Source: Chlorokybus atmophyticus
Lineage: Eukaryota; Streptophyta; Chlorokybophyceae; Chlorokybales; Chlorokybaceae
DNA: 64,000 bases
NCBI GenBank assembly: GCA_009103225.1
Contig: RHPI01000385.1
Span: 290,332-354,331 of the forward strand
Reading direction: 5' to 3'
The position numbers were made by a program, and so were the translations under genes. Positions 21,263-38,635 of this stretch are shown here, in pieces (position 1 is the first letter of the stretch; the number at the start of each line of letters is the position of its first letter). The notes beneath the pieces were generated by a model. That model saw only the letters and a list, made by a program, of their open reading frames with translations, searched no databases and was not told where the DNA came from.

Positions 21263-23281
21263 ACACACAACATATCGATTGAGCAGCGCCGTGTTACAAG
21301 AAATGATTAACAAATGTACAAACTTGTTCTCAAGAAGCGAGCTCGCTTCAAGGCTCATCGCATGCGTGTGTTTTGCGATGCCAATTATGAGTGGGGAGCT
21401 ATACGTTCCCCAACATGGCTACTAGCAACGATGCAATAAATAAAAATGGTTGGTAACAATCACAGCTCACCGATATTCCCTCATTCCAGTGTAGCTTAGG
21501 TACACGATCAGTGCTTTCTCTCCTTAACCAAGCTGTCGTCTATATGCTGCTGAAGCTTGCGGCAAATAAATTGCGATCCGCATGCAGTAGCTGAGCTAAG
21601 GCTTGCTTGAATGATGTTCTAGTGGTTATTTGCCACCACTACTTACAATGCAACCCACACTGCAAGATTAAATGTTGACGGTGCGACATTGCAGCACTTG
21701 TGCCATGGTGTTATGCAAGGTGGTCCTGCTGAGTGAAAGGGATGTTCTGCAATGTTCTTGGGCTTTGTTAGTATGCAAGTGCAAGTTCAACAATACATGA
21801 GTTGACTAGTTCGTGTGGATGTTTCAATGCCTTGAAAAATAGGCATTAAGCATAGCAAACATCGTTAAACCAATGAATAATGATTATACAAGAATAATGA
21901 TCATGCACTCCAAAGTGATTGCACAACCCACGTACCAGGATTGCTTAGCTATCCGCAATCTAATGGTATTACAGCAACAGCAACTTTAACAGCGGGTTCA
22001 ACCAACTTGTCACCAAGCACCTCCATGACCATGCGCACGTGTTGGCCAAGATGTCCCCTCTCAGAGTAGTCTAACAGTCGTGCTACACACCATTGCGGAG
22101 CTGTGTGTAGAGCTGAATGACCGCCAAGGCATTTTACTTCAAAGTATGCAGCTATCGGACAATGATAAACACTACGAGTAACGCAAGGCATAGTCATTCA
22201 GTCGACAAGGGCAATTTAAGCAGGTGTGCTAAAAACATTAGCTCTAAAATAATGGTCTTATCTAGAGCATGGTTCTTTAAGTTTAATGTACATTCTGCTG
22301 CTGCACTTACTACAACAAAGTAAATAAACTCCATCAAGACGCCCGTATAACTCCCATTTCCTCTCACATGTAATCAACATCTTCCTCGCATCCATGTCCT
22401 ACATAGTTTTGCCAAGTACACTTATACCAACGAATGCTCATGCAAGCGAGAGGTGCGTACCTGTCTAGCGCCATCCACACCGGTAGGATACCCCTGGGTG
22501 AGCTTGCATGTCGCACAAAGTTGTGCCCCGCATGTTTATGCCAACCAATGTTCATGTATGCGAGAAGCACGTACACGTTTAATGCCATCCATACCGTTAG
22601 GATACCCCAAACGAAGCTTGCGCTCCACTACATGACATTTGCATGTGACTCCTAGTTGAACTAAAAGTTTGTTTGTGGTACAACACGAAATGTTGCAACA
22701 AGTTCAAGAGAAGTTAGCCTACAACAAGCGGTTCCCTCATCTTCATTGTCCAAGTTATTTAACGTAATGACAGCCTCTTGATTGCTGCTTAGATTGCTAA
22801 GGGCAATGCGATAACATCGGCGGCACGTCGGCTTGAGCGGTGTCTATCAGCAAAAAAGGGAGCGCTTCCTTCGCCGGACCCTTGCTTTGAGCAACGTTAT
22901 GCCTGGCTAGTCGACGTTACGTGTGAACCGGCTGCGTGAGACAATGTCGCTATTCAATCAGCTTGAAGAGCAGGCTCACTCGCTATTACTCTTTAGAGTA
23001 ACAACAGCATGCTGCATGGAACGCCTAGTAACATCCCTGCGATTGCTTGCTATGTAGCGCGCTTAAGATGCTGAAACAATACAGCTTGCCAAAGCTGTTC
23101 ATGCATATACACGAGAAAGCTTCACATAAGATGCTTGCTTCCTTGCGTGCACCTCCTCTCATGCGAAGACAAGCCCATGCATGCGAATGTGCGAATACTC
23201 ATGAGAGGTTGTGGGATGTTCCTGACGTCTAAGCTTCAAGCCCGCACGTGCACTTAGCGCCATCTCCTTCAACGGAGGTAC
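21263..23281. other. Intergenic stretch with a diverged tandem duplication
   Basis: I see no coding region I can support. The stretch at about 22427-22520 is repeated at about 22542-22630 with substitutions (shared GCCATCCA and GGATACCCC blocks; period about 115 bp). TGCATG-type hexamers are frequent, as in the introns of this window. Confidence 0.5.
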
Positions 23282-23668
23282 ATGCTGACAAGCACAACCT
23301 TCACCGCCTCCTCGAGTTGCCGGACTCCTCCTCCAGCTCCGTCGCCTCCACCACCGCCGCTGCACGCATGCATGCTACAACTGCTGCTAGCCAACGCAGT
23401 TAGTCTGAGTGATGTTGAGAACCTAATTAACCAAGCTCTGGCTGGACGCTTTGCGGTCAGGTAACGGCATTGTCTAACCGCTAAGACAAAGTAAGCCCTA
23501 ACCTCACCCAATGCATTCTACAGGGACATAAGCAGCATTAGCAACGTGGCAGCTGACTGTGGCCTCATCGCCGCCGGTGTCGCCGACCTTGCTGCCGTTG
23601 TTGTCTCAGGCGGTAGTGGCGTTCGGCTGAGGAGCACGACAGGTTGCGTCACTGGGCTGGAATGCTGA
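23282..23668 (+). CDS. Small two-exon hypothetical protein, 107 aa
   Basis: The exons are 23282-23460 and 23524-23668. A 63-bp intron begins GTAACG and ends CTACAG, and splicing keeps one frame to TGA 23666-23668. The predicted protein has a Ser/Thr- and Pro-rich start (a run of prolines at residues 16-26) followed by a hydrophobic, Val/Ala-rich half that could be a short helix pair or membrane segment. I recognise no family. It lies 180 bp upstream of the spastin-like gene and might instead be an upstream exon of that transcript. Confidence 0.3.
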
Positions 23669-23845
23669 GCGGGCATTGGGTGTAAGCGCAGAGCAGCAGG
23701 CAGGGTTGATAGGGTGACAGGGAGGACCAGCTGAGACAGCTGCGTGCTTGCCAGCTCGCTCTCTGCTTGGTTGCTGGCGTGATTGGCTTGGTAGTTTCTG
23801 GCATGCTAGTTGCGGCTAGTTGGTATCGAGCAGGGCTACGCAGCT

Positions 23846-26814
<2,969 letters not shown>

Positions 26815-27710
26815 TGACCACTTTACAGCTGGAGTGCCGCTGTTAATTGTAGCGTACATTCTTTTGCAGTTGGCGACTGGTTGTACACCTGTTGTCTAAA
26901 TGTACAGTTGTTGAGGGGCAGGTCTAATGGGCTGTCCAACAGCATGTAACAGCTTATGTCTGACATCGCATTGCTTTCATCGCAATGGTCCGACATGATA
27001 ATGCTGAGTAGTCTGATATTGTCCTCAAATCAGCATACTGGGGCGCAATTGTATGAGACCATGCATTCGATTGAATTGGCCTTGCGTATTGTTCTCACCC
27101 TCAATTAGAGTGCCACGCCTGGTATGTCATCCTCATGCCTCACAATTTGTGCACATGCAGCCTTATCTGCCCTTGCTCTGCTTGGCGGCCTGCCTCAGTG
27201 GCACCCACAAGCACAGTGAGAGTCTGTGTGAATGCATCACACACGCGCACGCGCACGCGCATATATATATATATATGTGTATATCTATATACACACAGCA
27301 GTGATCGTGGACACTCCTTGCTTCGATTCCCAGTGAAGCATAAGCGGTTGGTAGGCACTTGCTGGAGGTATGGCCGTGATGCACAAGCACAGCATAAGCG
27401 CTGCTGTTAGACAACCACCAGGTTTGTGCAGTGTGCGAGTATAACTTCAGAGAACAGTTTGTCAAACCCAGGATTAGGCTTGCTTTGTAGGCTGCTGCAA
27501 ACACACTAACTTACACAGCATTGTTACACCTTGCCATTGTAACGCTAAAGCAGCGTGGAGTGTACGACGAGCAACAAAGGCGCTGACGGTGCACAGGCGC
27601 TTGCAGTGTGAGCATAGACACACATGATGCGTAGCTGGGCAGGGCTGAGCGGTGTGCATTCCAGGTGGCAAGGATCCTCAGCTTCTGGTTGTGGCGCTCG
27701 ACTTGCCACC
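26815..27710. other. Intergenic region with an alternating purine-pyrimidine tract
   Basis: No gene is visible between the spastin-like gene and agmatine deiminase. Positions 27240-27298 hold a run of CACACGCGCACGCG, then TATATATA, then TGTGTATATC. This kind of alternating sequence can adopt non-B DNA. The last part is presumably the promoter and 5' leader of agmatine deiminase. Confidence 0.6.
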
Positions 27711-30530
<2,820 letters not shown>

Positions 30531-31327
30531 CAAAGAACCAAGACAACCACTGCCAGACACCATATTGTTGATGACGCAACTTAACGGGGGTTCTGCATCA
30601 CAGTCACAACTTTTCCGAGTATCATGTACATAGTGTAAGTGTAGGGCATACATGTGGCCACTCGCAGTTGGCAACTTGCCATCTGCGCCTACTTGTTCAG
30701 GTGATGTGGTTGTGGGCTTGGTGGGGTTGGCTGTGGGAACTGCTGTGTACAGTGAATGCAAGTGATCATGATACATGCAACATGCATGACACATGCCTTG
30801 TTCACCAAGCTCATCATCATGCAATGATGATTTACCACCGGGGTCTACCTATACTAGCCACACGTAACTATTGTAACTACTGCCTTCAACCCCCATCAGA
30901 CATACATGCACGCATTTGCTCATTACTTGTACACAAAAGGTGAGTGTGTGTACGGACGCGCTTCACCATGGATGGCAGTGAGTGCTTGCCACTATGCATT
31001 GTGCATTGCATAGCACGACATACTCCAGGGGCTTGGGATAGCCCTCTTGCTTATTGCACGCAGAGCATATGCACTAGCACTCCCTTATAATCTTATGTGC
31101 AGACAAGAGTGATCACATAGTGTGCAATTGTGTACATCACGTTGCTCTTAAGAATGCATGATAACACGCAAATATATAATGTCGCCCGTGGCGTCAGCTA
31201 TTAATTGATGTCACATTACACACAGCGACAGCAGCAAGGGAGTGCTGCAGCACATGCATGATATGCGTGACTGTGCATCGTGCATGCTACGGTGCAGCTG
31301 ACGAAACCCTAAAATACGGCAGTGGCG
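30531..31327. other. Intergenic region upstream of the TRIM array
   Basis: I see no supported gene. It contains the 3' flank of agmatine deiminase, with a TGTAA motif near 30635 (TGTAA is the usual green-algal polyadenylation signal), and several TGCATG-type words. Confidence 0.5.
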
Positions 31328-31332
31328 ACAGC

Positions 31333-32678
31333 TGTCACGAATTGGGATAAATTGTGACAGACCTCACTCATGGTAGTGTCTTTTACTACCATAGCCTAGT
31401 GGTCGGGCCCCAATTGTTACAATGGTTTTGGAGCTTGACGTCTCAGGTTCAATTCCCGTAGGGGACTGAGGCAGATCCAAGGCAAAAACAAAAATATTTG
31501 GGGCGGCTTGCCCTAGGCTGGGCGCGGGATCACGACCTGCGCGCCGAGCCAGTTCAACCTAAGGCCGCGTGAGCGGTCGCGCTGCGATGGCAGGTCGCGC
31601 GGTGAGGATGGCCGTTCGGTCGGTCAGGACCATTCGTTGGCCGGATCCAACAGGCCGCGGGCAGACCGATTGTGGTACGGCCGCGAAAACGGCGACGTGG
31701 GCTAGTGCCTCATTGGATTATGAGGAACTCATGGGTTAAATTGGGGAGGAATGTCACGAATTGGGATAAATTGTGACAGACCTCACTCATGGTAGTGTCT
31801 TTTACTACCATAGCCTAGTGGTCGGGCCCCAATTGTTACAATGGTTTCGGAGCTTGACGTCTCAGGTTCAATTCCCGTAGGGGACTGAGGCAGATCCAAG
31901 GCAAAAACAAAAACATTTGGGGCGGCTTGCCCTAGGCTGGGCGCGGGATCACGACCTGCGCGCCGAGCCAGTTCAACCTAAGGCCGCGTGAGCGGTCGCG
32001 CTGCGATGGCAGGTCGCGCGGTGAGGATGGCCGTTCGGTCGGTCAGGACCGTTCGTTGGCCGGATCCAACAGGCCGCGGGCAGACCGATTGTGGTACGGC
32101 CGCGAAAACGGCGACGTGGGCTAGTGCCTCATTGGATTATGAGGAACTCATGGGTTAAATTGGGGAGGAATGTCACGAATTGGGATAAATTGTGACAGAC
32201 CTCACTCATGGTAGTGTCTTTTACTACCATAGCCTAGTGGTCGGGCCCCAATTGTTACAATGGTTTCGGAGCTTGACGTCTCAGGTTCAATTCCCGTAGG
32301 GGACTGAGGCAGATCCAAGGCAAAAACAAAAACATTTGGGGCGGCTTGCCCTAGGCTGGGCGCGGGATCACGACCTGCGCGCCGAGCCAGTTCAACCTAA
32401 GGCCGCGTGAGCGGTCGCGCTGCGATGGCAGGTCGCGCGGTGAGGATGGCCGTTCGGTCGGTCAGGACCGTTCGTTGGCCGGATCCAACAGGCCGCGGGC
32501 AGACCGATTGTGGTACGGCCGCGAAAACGGCGACGTGGGCTAGTGCCTCATTGGATTATGAGGAACTCATGGGTTAAATTGGGGAGGAATGTCACGAATT
32601 GGGATAAATTGTGACAGACCTCACTCATGGTAGTGTCTTTTACTACCATAGCCTAGTGGTCGGGCCCCAATTGTTACA
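31333..32678 (+). mobile_element. Tandem TRIM array: four 89-bp LTRs and three internal regions
   Basis: The 89-bp terminal repeats at 31333-31421, 31752-31840, 32171-32259 and 32590-32678 start TGTCACGAATT and end TTGTTACA. Each of the first three is followed one base later by TGGTTT(T/C)GGAGC, a primer-binding site close to the initiator-Met type. Each internal region of 330 bp ends in the polypurine tract GGGGAGGAA. The period is 419 bp. The perfect 5-bp duplication ACAGC flanks the whole array (31328-31332 and 32679-32683). There is no coding capacity. Units 2 and 3 are nearly identical, and unit 1 differs at a few sites. This is a terminal-repeat retrotransposon in miniature that depends on another element's proteins. 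Confidence 0.93.
31392..31456 (+). promoter_or_regulatory. Candidate internal Pol III promoter (A and B boxes) in TRIM
   Basis: TAGCCTAGTGG (31392-31402, in the LTR) fits the tRNA A-box consensus. GGTTCAATTCC (31446-31456, just after the primer-binding site) fits the B box. The spacing is about 43 bases, within the range used by tRNA genes and SINEs. The pair recurs in each unit. I could not fold a good tRNA around it, because the T-stem is weak. Confidence 0.4.
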
Positions 32679-32683
32679 ACAGC

Positions 32684-33701
32684 GGCTGCCATTGCTGAGC
32701 AAGGGTTGGGAAGGTGGCGGTGGCGGTGGCGGGAGGAGGAAGGGAGGAGGGCGTGGGAGTCCGCGACGCTGCCGTTGCCGTCCTAGCCAGCAATTGCTAA
32801 CCAAAGCCCTTGTGGGCAGGTACTGTTCTCTGCATGCTTGCTGTTTGTCTAACGGGGCGGGCTAGTACTAGCATAGCATAGCGTAGGTAGCAATAGCCCG
32901 GTGGTGACTGTTATGTGAGTGGTGAAGGTTATTTTTCATGCATGTCACTCACATTGCCCGCACACCATGCATGTTGCCACCGTACCATACCCTTAATATA
33001 CACACCACGCCCTGGTTGGTCAGCTGGACCGTCCCATGCCAGAGGCAAGCCAGGTTAGCTCGACCTAATCAGGGAAGCGCCCGGCTACCCTATGCTACTT
33101 TGCATAGGGATACATGTAGTGTGGTGCATGCAAATGTTACTACATGTATGGTTGGAGTTTGCGTGCGATAGTGATAGAGGTGCTTGACTCGGAGCACCTT
33201 GCATGCTAGTTAGTACCCACCCCGTTAGCCATACAGGGCAGTGCATCGCCTACGCCAGCCACACACCTCACCAGCTACGCGACGGGCATGCGGCGATCAC
33301 TGCGACTCATGGCGAGCACAAGGGGAGCAGAGAAGTCTGCCCGTGTGGTGGTGCTGGAATACATGCTAGCCTAGTGGTGACTGTTATGTGAGTGGTGAAG
33401 GTTATTTTTCATGCATGTCACTCACATTGCCCGCACACCATGCATGTTGCCACCGTACCATACCCATTATATACGTTGCCATACTAGATAACCAGCTGTT
33501 GATTACACGAGCAATGAATTGTAGTTCATGATGCGCAGTTACCCAACGCTGCAGTAAGCATACTTTTCTTTTGTCCCTAATGAACGTCATCCATAAAAAC
33601 CGCGAGGTTCGGCCGCTGAATCGTCCTACCAAACTGTAGCGTGTAGCGTTGCACAGAGCCCTGCGAGGGAGAGTCTCAACGCGTCACCAAAAACCCAAGG
33701 C
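32684..33701. repeat. Intergenic region with a 100-bp direct repeat pair
   Basis: About 100 bp starting GTGGTGACTGTTATG at 32901 recurs at 33374 almost unchanged, 473 bp apart. Each copy contains the self-complementary blocks GTGAGTGG and CACTCAC. The layout resembles two short terminal repeats around a 370-bp interior, so a second TRIM-like or SINE-like element is possible. I found no convincing target duplication or polypurine tract, and no gene. Confidence 0.5.
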
Positions 33702-33952
33702 ATGACGGGTGACGCTGGTGCAACAACGCGTCACGGTTGCGTCACGCACTTTGGCCGACAGCGACGGCGGCGGCCGGGGAGCATCTCAGCTGCTGCCACG
33801 TGGCGACCGAAGCTCCCCTACTTCATAGTAAGCACTCTCTTGTCGGTATCTCTCTTACATCGTGATCCTATGCCTCTTGAACCTTCTCTGTGCAGTTGCC
33901 TGTTGACCAAGCGTGGTCTAGGTCACATACGGGTCAAGTGTTGATGCACTGA
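33702..33952 (+). CDS. Small two-exon hypothetical protein, 60 aa
   Basis: The exons are 33702-33827 and 33896-33952, with a 68-bp intron (GTAAGC to TGCAG). The junction is in phase and the product ends at TGA 33950-33952. The protein is basic (an RQRRRR run at residues 19-24) and ends with a WRPKLPYF segment followed by a DQAWSRSHTGQ segment. I recognise no family. The good splice sites and intact frame are the only support. It could also be the 5' untranslated part of the elongin A transcript. Confidence 0.3.
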
Positions 33953-34725
33953 TCTCTACAATACCAGCTACACAAAGTGCTGCTGTGTCTTCATGGCGTC
34001 TTGTTTGTCTTCGAGATTATGTGCTGCTGGCCAAGGTGTGTGCTGTTGGGACAACCCACAGAAGTCAAGCAAGCTTTTATTGTTCTGTCGTGTTTTGGAC
34101 TCTCTTGCTTCTGCAAAGGTTACAGACCCGTGCAGTTGAGTAAAGAATTGAACTTGTGTCTTTGCTTGATTCAGATGGTCATCATGGATTACTATGAGCG
34201 TTGTAGTACTCAGCATATGCAGGTCAAGCTCATTCACGCAAACACAGGCCAGCACAGCTGAACGCATAGCGTGTCCAGTCTCTGTGTAACCTAATGGCAT
34301 GTGCTTGATTCAGTGTGTGACACAGCATGTGCTCATGCATGTATATGAACATCTCAGTGAAAGTTGCAGTCTCAGTCACGCAAACGGCCCCAATCATGCT
34401 GTCTGTCCTGAATATGTATGCATACTTGTGTCCAGTCTCTGTGTAACCTCATGGCATGTGCTTGATTCAGTGTGTGACACAGCATATGCTCATGCATGTG
34501 CATGCACATCTCAGTGAGAGTTGCAGTCTCAGTCACGCAAACGGCCCCAATCATACAAACTTCACATGCTGTCTGTCATGAACATGTATGCATACTTGTG
34601 TTGACGTGCATACAACTTGCTCCCTGCAGAGTGGCGCTGCCGCTGCCGAGCAGTAGTTCTTTTCTGGCAAATCAAGTGGGAATAAGCAACGTCAAGAGGG
34701 CGTAACTGGGTTCTCTTTTTGTCGT
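33953..34725. repeat. Tandem duplication upstream of elongin A
   Basis: About 157 bp beginning GTGTCCAGTCTCTG at 34271 is repeated from 34428 to about 34600, with substitutions and an 11-bp insertion. Words such as CATGCATGT and GTTGCAGTCTCAG recur. No coding region is seen. The end of the stretch should hold the elongin A promoter. Confidence 0.6.
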
Positions 34726-36140
34726 ATGGCGTCACGTTGGCTGGGATTGCGACAAAAGAGTGGCCCTAAAGAAGCGGACATCCCTTCATTGAAAGACGCG
34801 TGTTTGGAGGTGAGCTTGTTGTGTGTTGTTGTTTGTTTGCCTTTACGTTCGTGTGCGGTCATGCGCATTACCTAAGATCATACCCTATACGCACTCCTAT
34901 ATTTGTGTGCGATGCATTGTCTATGGATGAGCTAATTGCCACAACCTACTGTGTGCAGGTTTTGAGGCAGAATGCCAGTTACTTGACCGATGTAGGCGAC
35001 ACTGATTCAGACCTGTTGACCGTAATCCTGACCGGCTGCGATGCTGACACGTTAGAGCGCGTGCAGCGGTCCACCACGGTTAGTAACATTTCACTCAAGT
35101 ATGTGCTGAACACACTGGCTCTGTTCAGCTTCACTCACTGACTGCTTATCAACAATGTTTGGTTATCATCACAGCACCGTGACTTATCCGCCGTGCTTGA
35201 CCGTCCCTGGCGTGAAGCGTACCGGCTCGCGTGGGGCAAAGAGAGCGTGGCCGGGGTGGTGGCGCGGGCACAACAGCAAGGAGAGGCGAGCATTGACTGG
35301 AGGACAGAGTACAAAGTGAGTGTTAGTGGGAATACAGGGGAAGGGGTACATATGCGTGTCGGTGTGCGTGTGGGTGTAGACATGCGGTCGTGTGCGTGTG
35401 AGTGTGCGTGCGAGTGTCATTGGATGTGTGCTTGTGTAGATGCTGTTCATGTGCAGAGAAAAGACAAGGAGCAGAGGGAGAAGCAGGAGCGGTCGGCTGC
35501 GCGGTTGAGACAGCTTTACAGCGAGAAGCAGAACGGTGCGGATTGGGTTGGAGGGAGCCCTCATGCCTATTGTGAAGCAAACACACTCTGACAGTGATTC
35601 GTGTGCAGAGAGGAAGAACAAGCAGATAGTGGTTTGCAACAAGAACCCGCCCACATCAAAGCGCAGGCATTCTGGTGGTAAGCATGCCAGTCCCTACTTA
35701 GTCCCTTGCACACTTCATGTCTGGAAGCGTGCATGTTTGCTACCACATACGCGCACGCACACGCACTAGTGTACATGTACGCATACACGCACGCGTGCGC
35801 TTACACGCACATGGCTGGCAGGTGGAAGTCACAGCGCGTCATCCAGAGACTGCGGCAGCGGCAAAGGCTTGAAGTTGAAGAAGCTGCGAGCAGAGTTTGC
35901 TTCAAGGTGCTCTTCGTGTCCTCTGTTCGTATACTCCTGCAATATGCATTGCCCTGTGTTTACACTCACATGCGCTTCTGGCTCTCCCTTTATCTGTTGC
36001 AATTGTTGCGATGCGTGTGCAGTCGAGAAGGCCAGCAGCTGCGCGCCATGCGAGCAACGAGTCCTGCGGTGCACAAGATTAGAACAACAGCATCAACATC
36101 AACACATAAGCCTTCCCCCAAGTTGAGGCTCATGAAGTAG
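34726..36140 (+). CDS. Elongin A-like protein (RNA polymerase II transcription factor SIII subunit A)
   Basis: Seven exons: 34726-34809, 34959-35078, 35175-35315, 35457-35535, 35609-35677, 35822-35906 and 36023-36140 (231 aa). SLKDACLEVL near residue 21 fits the elongin BC-box. It is followed by a VGDTDSDLL / CDADTLERVQRST region and HRDLSAVLDRPWREAY, which match the family's F-box-like segment. A charged helix and the VCNKNPPTSKRR motif, typical of plant elongin A, follow, then a basic Ser/Thr-rich tail. In other eukaryotes elongin A binds elongin B/C, stimulates Pol II elongation, and can recruit cullin to ubiquitinate stalled Pol II. It acts in the nucleus. It is short compared with animal elongin A (about 770 aa) because the TFIIS-like N-terminal domain is absent, as in plants. 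Confidence 0.88.
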
Positions 36141-37429
36141 ATGGCCCTAGTTGAGCAGTTGATTGGTTGTGTATGGTGTGACATGTGATGTGTCAATTGA
36201 CATGACTAGTCTTTACATTGTACCATAGTGATTGTGGTTGTCATAATAGATGTGACACATTGTTGAACAGTCAAACTCAATCAGCCACAACTTTCAGCGT
36301 GGCTGTTGATAGACGGTAACAAGTTATGCCAGGCACAGTCGGACAGGATTACTAGGGCTGTGCAACAACATTGTCAATAACATCAAGATGTCATTGCAAA
36401 TGAGAAGTTCCCGTCGAACGCATGTGTGCATATGCGCACACATGAGTAGAGTTAGGGGGTGTATTTGAAGTTTTTCTTGCACTACTTATTGCTGTGGTGC
36501 CAAGTGAGTGTTGCATACGCTGCACATTATGTGCCATATACGATGTATACCCTATGCACGACATTATGCACATGATCACTTGCATCTTCTGTACACATGC
36601 GCATGCGTGTGTCCTGCATTTTGTGTACAACAGGATACCCCTTTCGTATACGGTTGTGTCCGGCGCACCTCGCCTTGTTAAATCGGCATGACCATGTATT
36701 ATGCAGCTATCTTTGCACAATGTATGGTCACAATACATACACGACATACATGTGCAATGCATCATGATGTTGCTCTACATGCGTTGAGGGAGATGTGTTG
36801 AATAGTGCATGTGGTTTGTTGCTAATATGATATAGATACACTTGGGGTGTATGTACAATCAATGCGGACGGGGAATGCCCATTCAGATCACACCACGCAT
36901 GCAACACACTGTACAACACACTGTACCTACTTATACCAGAATCATGGTCTTCTATTTTTTGTACATACCATAACAACATCCATCTTTGCGCTCAGCGTAC
37001 TGTAGCCAAGTTGTTGAGCACTACCTTGGGCCTTGTAGATGTGGCCTTCTTTTGTACATGTGCGTCGGATAGGTTATAACACCGAGGCAAGCAAAGCAAG
37101 CCTTGCTTTGCTTGCCGCAAGCAAATGGTATCATAAGACATGCATAGTACAAACGAACTTGACAATTAGTATAGCAAAGCTAGCAAAACCATATACAATT
37201 TGGCCAGGGGGTGTAGCTGACAAGTGCTCAACTACTAGCCAGCTATGTAACCCACTGCACTTCGTGCTTGCGTGTGCGTGCGTGTATAGGTAGCAAGTCG
37301 AGGTGCATATTGGCATGTCTATTTCCAAGCTTGCTTGTAGAGCTCATATGTAAGTCATGTCATCAATTGATAAAATGGCAATACTCATCTTGGAGAGAAA
37401 TATGTAACCATAACAAATCAATTGATATT
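36141..37429. other. Intergenic region with a perfect short hairpin
   Basis: No gene is supported. At 37086-37116 GGCAAGCAAAGCAAG is followed after one base by its reverse complement, giving a 15-bp perfect palindrome arm on each side. The right end, next to element D, is A/T-rich. Confidence 0.55.
37086..37116. repeat. 31-bp near-perfect palindrome
   Basis: Fifteen-base arms (37086-37100 and 37102-37116) pair perfectly around a single C. It could extrude as a cruciform. It is not followed by a T-run and is not near a gene end. Confidence 0.8.
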
Positions 37430-38384
37430 TGTAACGATACCACTCACTTACTTGCTGGGCGGCTTGGCAAACTTATGCACAAGCACAAGGACTTACTACC
37501 GGAAGCCCTACCAGCGTCACTGGTGCAGTACCTTGCAGAGGAAGTCACAGCACCGCACCAAGGAAGGAGAGGATGACACCAACCTCTCTACTCAGCTCCC
37601 ACACACTCACACACTCAAGCACACCTCACACACATGTGCAAAGCTGCCACGGACATCACACCCCACATGGGATGAGAGGGAGAGCCCCTTGAACAACTAA
37701 ACTAGGCACCCCACACACAAGAGTCGAGTATGCACATGCTGAGCTGCCTTAACACATGTTGAGGCCGTTCCTATACCCTCTCTTTGCTGCTCTCCGACCT
37801 AGAACATCCAAGTCCAAGGCTGCATGCCTTGTCATGGCTGCGTTGACCACAACTCATGTCTAGGGCTGCCACATCAGCCCTTGGACCTCTTTCAACGCCC
37901 AAGACTGATCACACATCAGCCTCGGACATTGTAAACGTCCCTAGGCTGGTCACATCAGCCTAGGACATCATACTCATGCATACATATGCATCCTTATGCA
38001 TACATATGCGCATATGCACACATATGCGCATGCATGCATGTACATGCATACATCTAGTACATACCTCTCATGCACGCATATGCACTCATATGCGTACATG
38101 TGCACACATATGCAAACACATGCATACACATGCGGACATATGCACACATATGTCTCTGTACATCATATGATGTCTCATCGGCTATGATCAGCCCTGTGCT
38201 TGCCATCATGCCTTGTGTAGTTCATCATGCTCAAGGCCGCACAGGCTCTAGAGCAGACCTACATGAGAGCACACCCACAAGCACTACACACGCTTGCGTA
38301 GTGTGGGTCCCCACTTGGTCTCATCTTACTTACCACATAAGTAAGGGACAGAGAATGACTTTTGCCTGCCCTGTGGGCGTGACA
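37430..38384 (-). repeat. Element D 3' LTR
   Basis: 955 bp, nearly identical to 50410-51430. It contains a GGACATC/CATCAGCC repeat module and a microsatellite-like block (37972-38160) of CATATGCA/CATATGCG units. The other LTR has one more roughly 60-bp copy of the module. Confidence 0.9.
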
Positions 38385-38635
38385 TTCCTCCCCACTTGCA
38401 TTGCAACGACCGCGTTGCAAAAGGTGGGACACTAGTCCCGCACAAACCGCAGCCAGGCTGGCCAGGCCTAACTGAGTGGCAGTGCTTCACGTGAAAGTAG
38501 TGCAAGTCGTGGGAGTGACAACCAACTCTGATACTGTGTACCAGTGCATGCGGTGTTGGTATGTCACATGAAGATGCTGTGGGCATGTGCACATGCTCCT
38601 ACAGGTTGAGCACTAGTAGCTCTGAGCACACGCTC

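Noticed and set aside
31385-31475. A true tRNA gene in the TRIM unit
   Set aside because: A and B boxes are present, but no acceptor stem or good T-stem can be paired.
31333-32678. Hammerhead-ribozyme retrozyme instead of TRIM
   Set aside because: The tandem layout and primer-binding site would fit, but I find no CTGANGA/GAAA hammerhead core in the unit.
32611-32865. Plus-strand ORF starting in the last TRIM LTR
   Set aside because: It crosses the element boundary, is Gly/Arg-rich from simple sequence and has no recognisable domain.
37086-37116. Rho-independent terminator
   Set aside because: The hairpin has no T-run, is not at a gene end, and the genome is eukaryotic.
37972-38187. His/Met/Tyr-rich ORFs in the element D LTR
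   Set aside because: They are direct translations of the CATATGCA microsatellite, present in both LTR copies.
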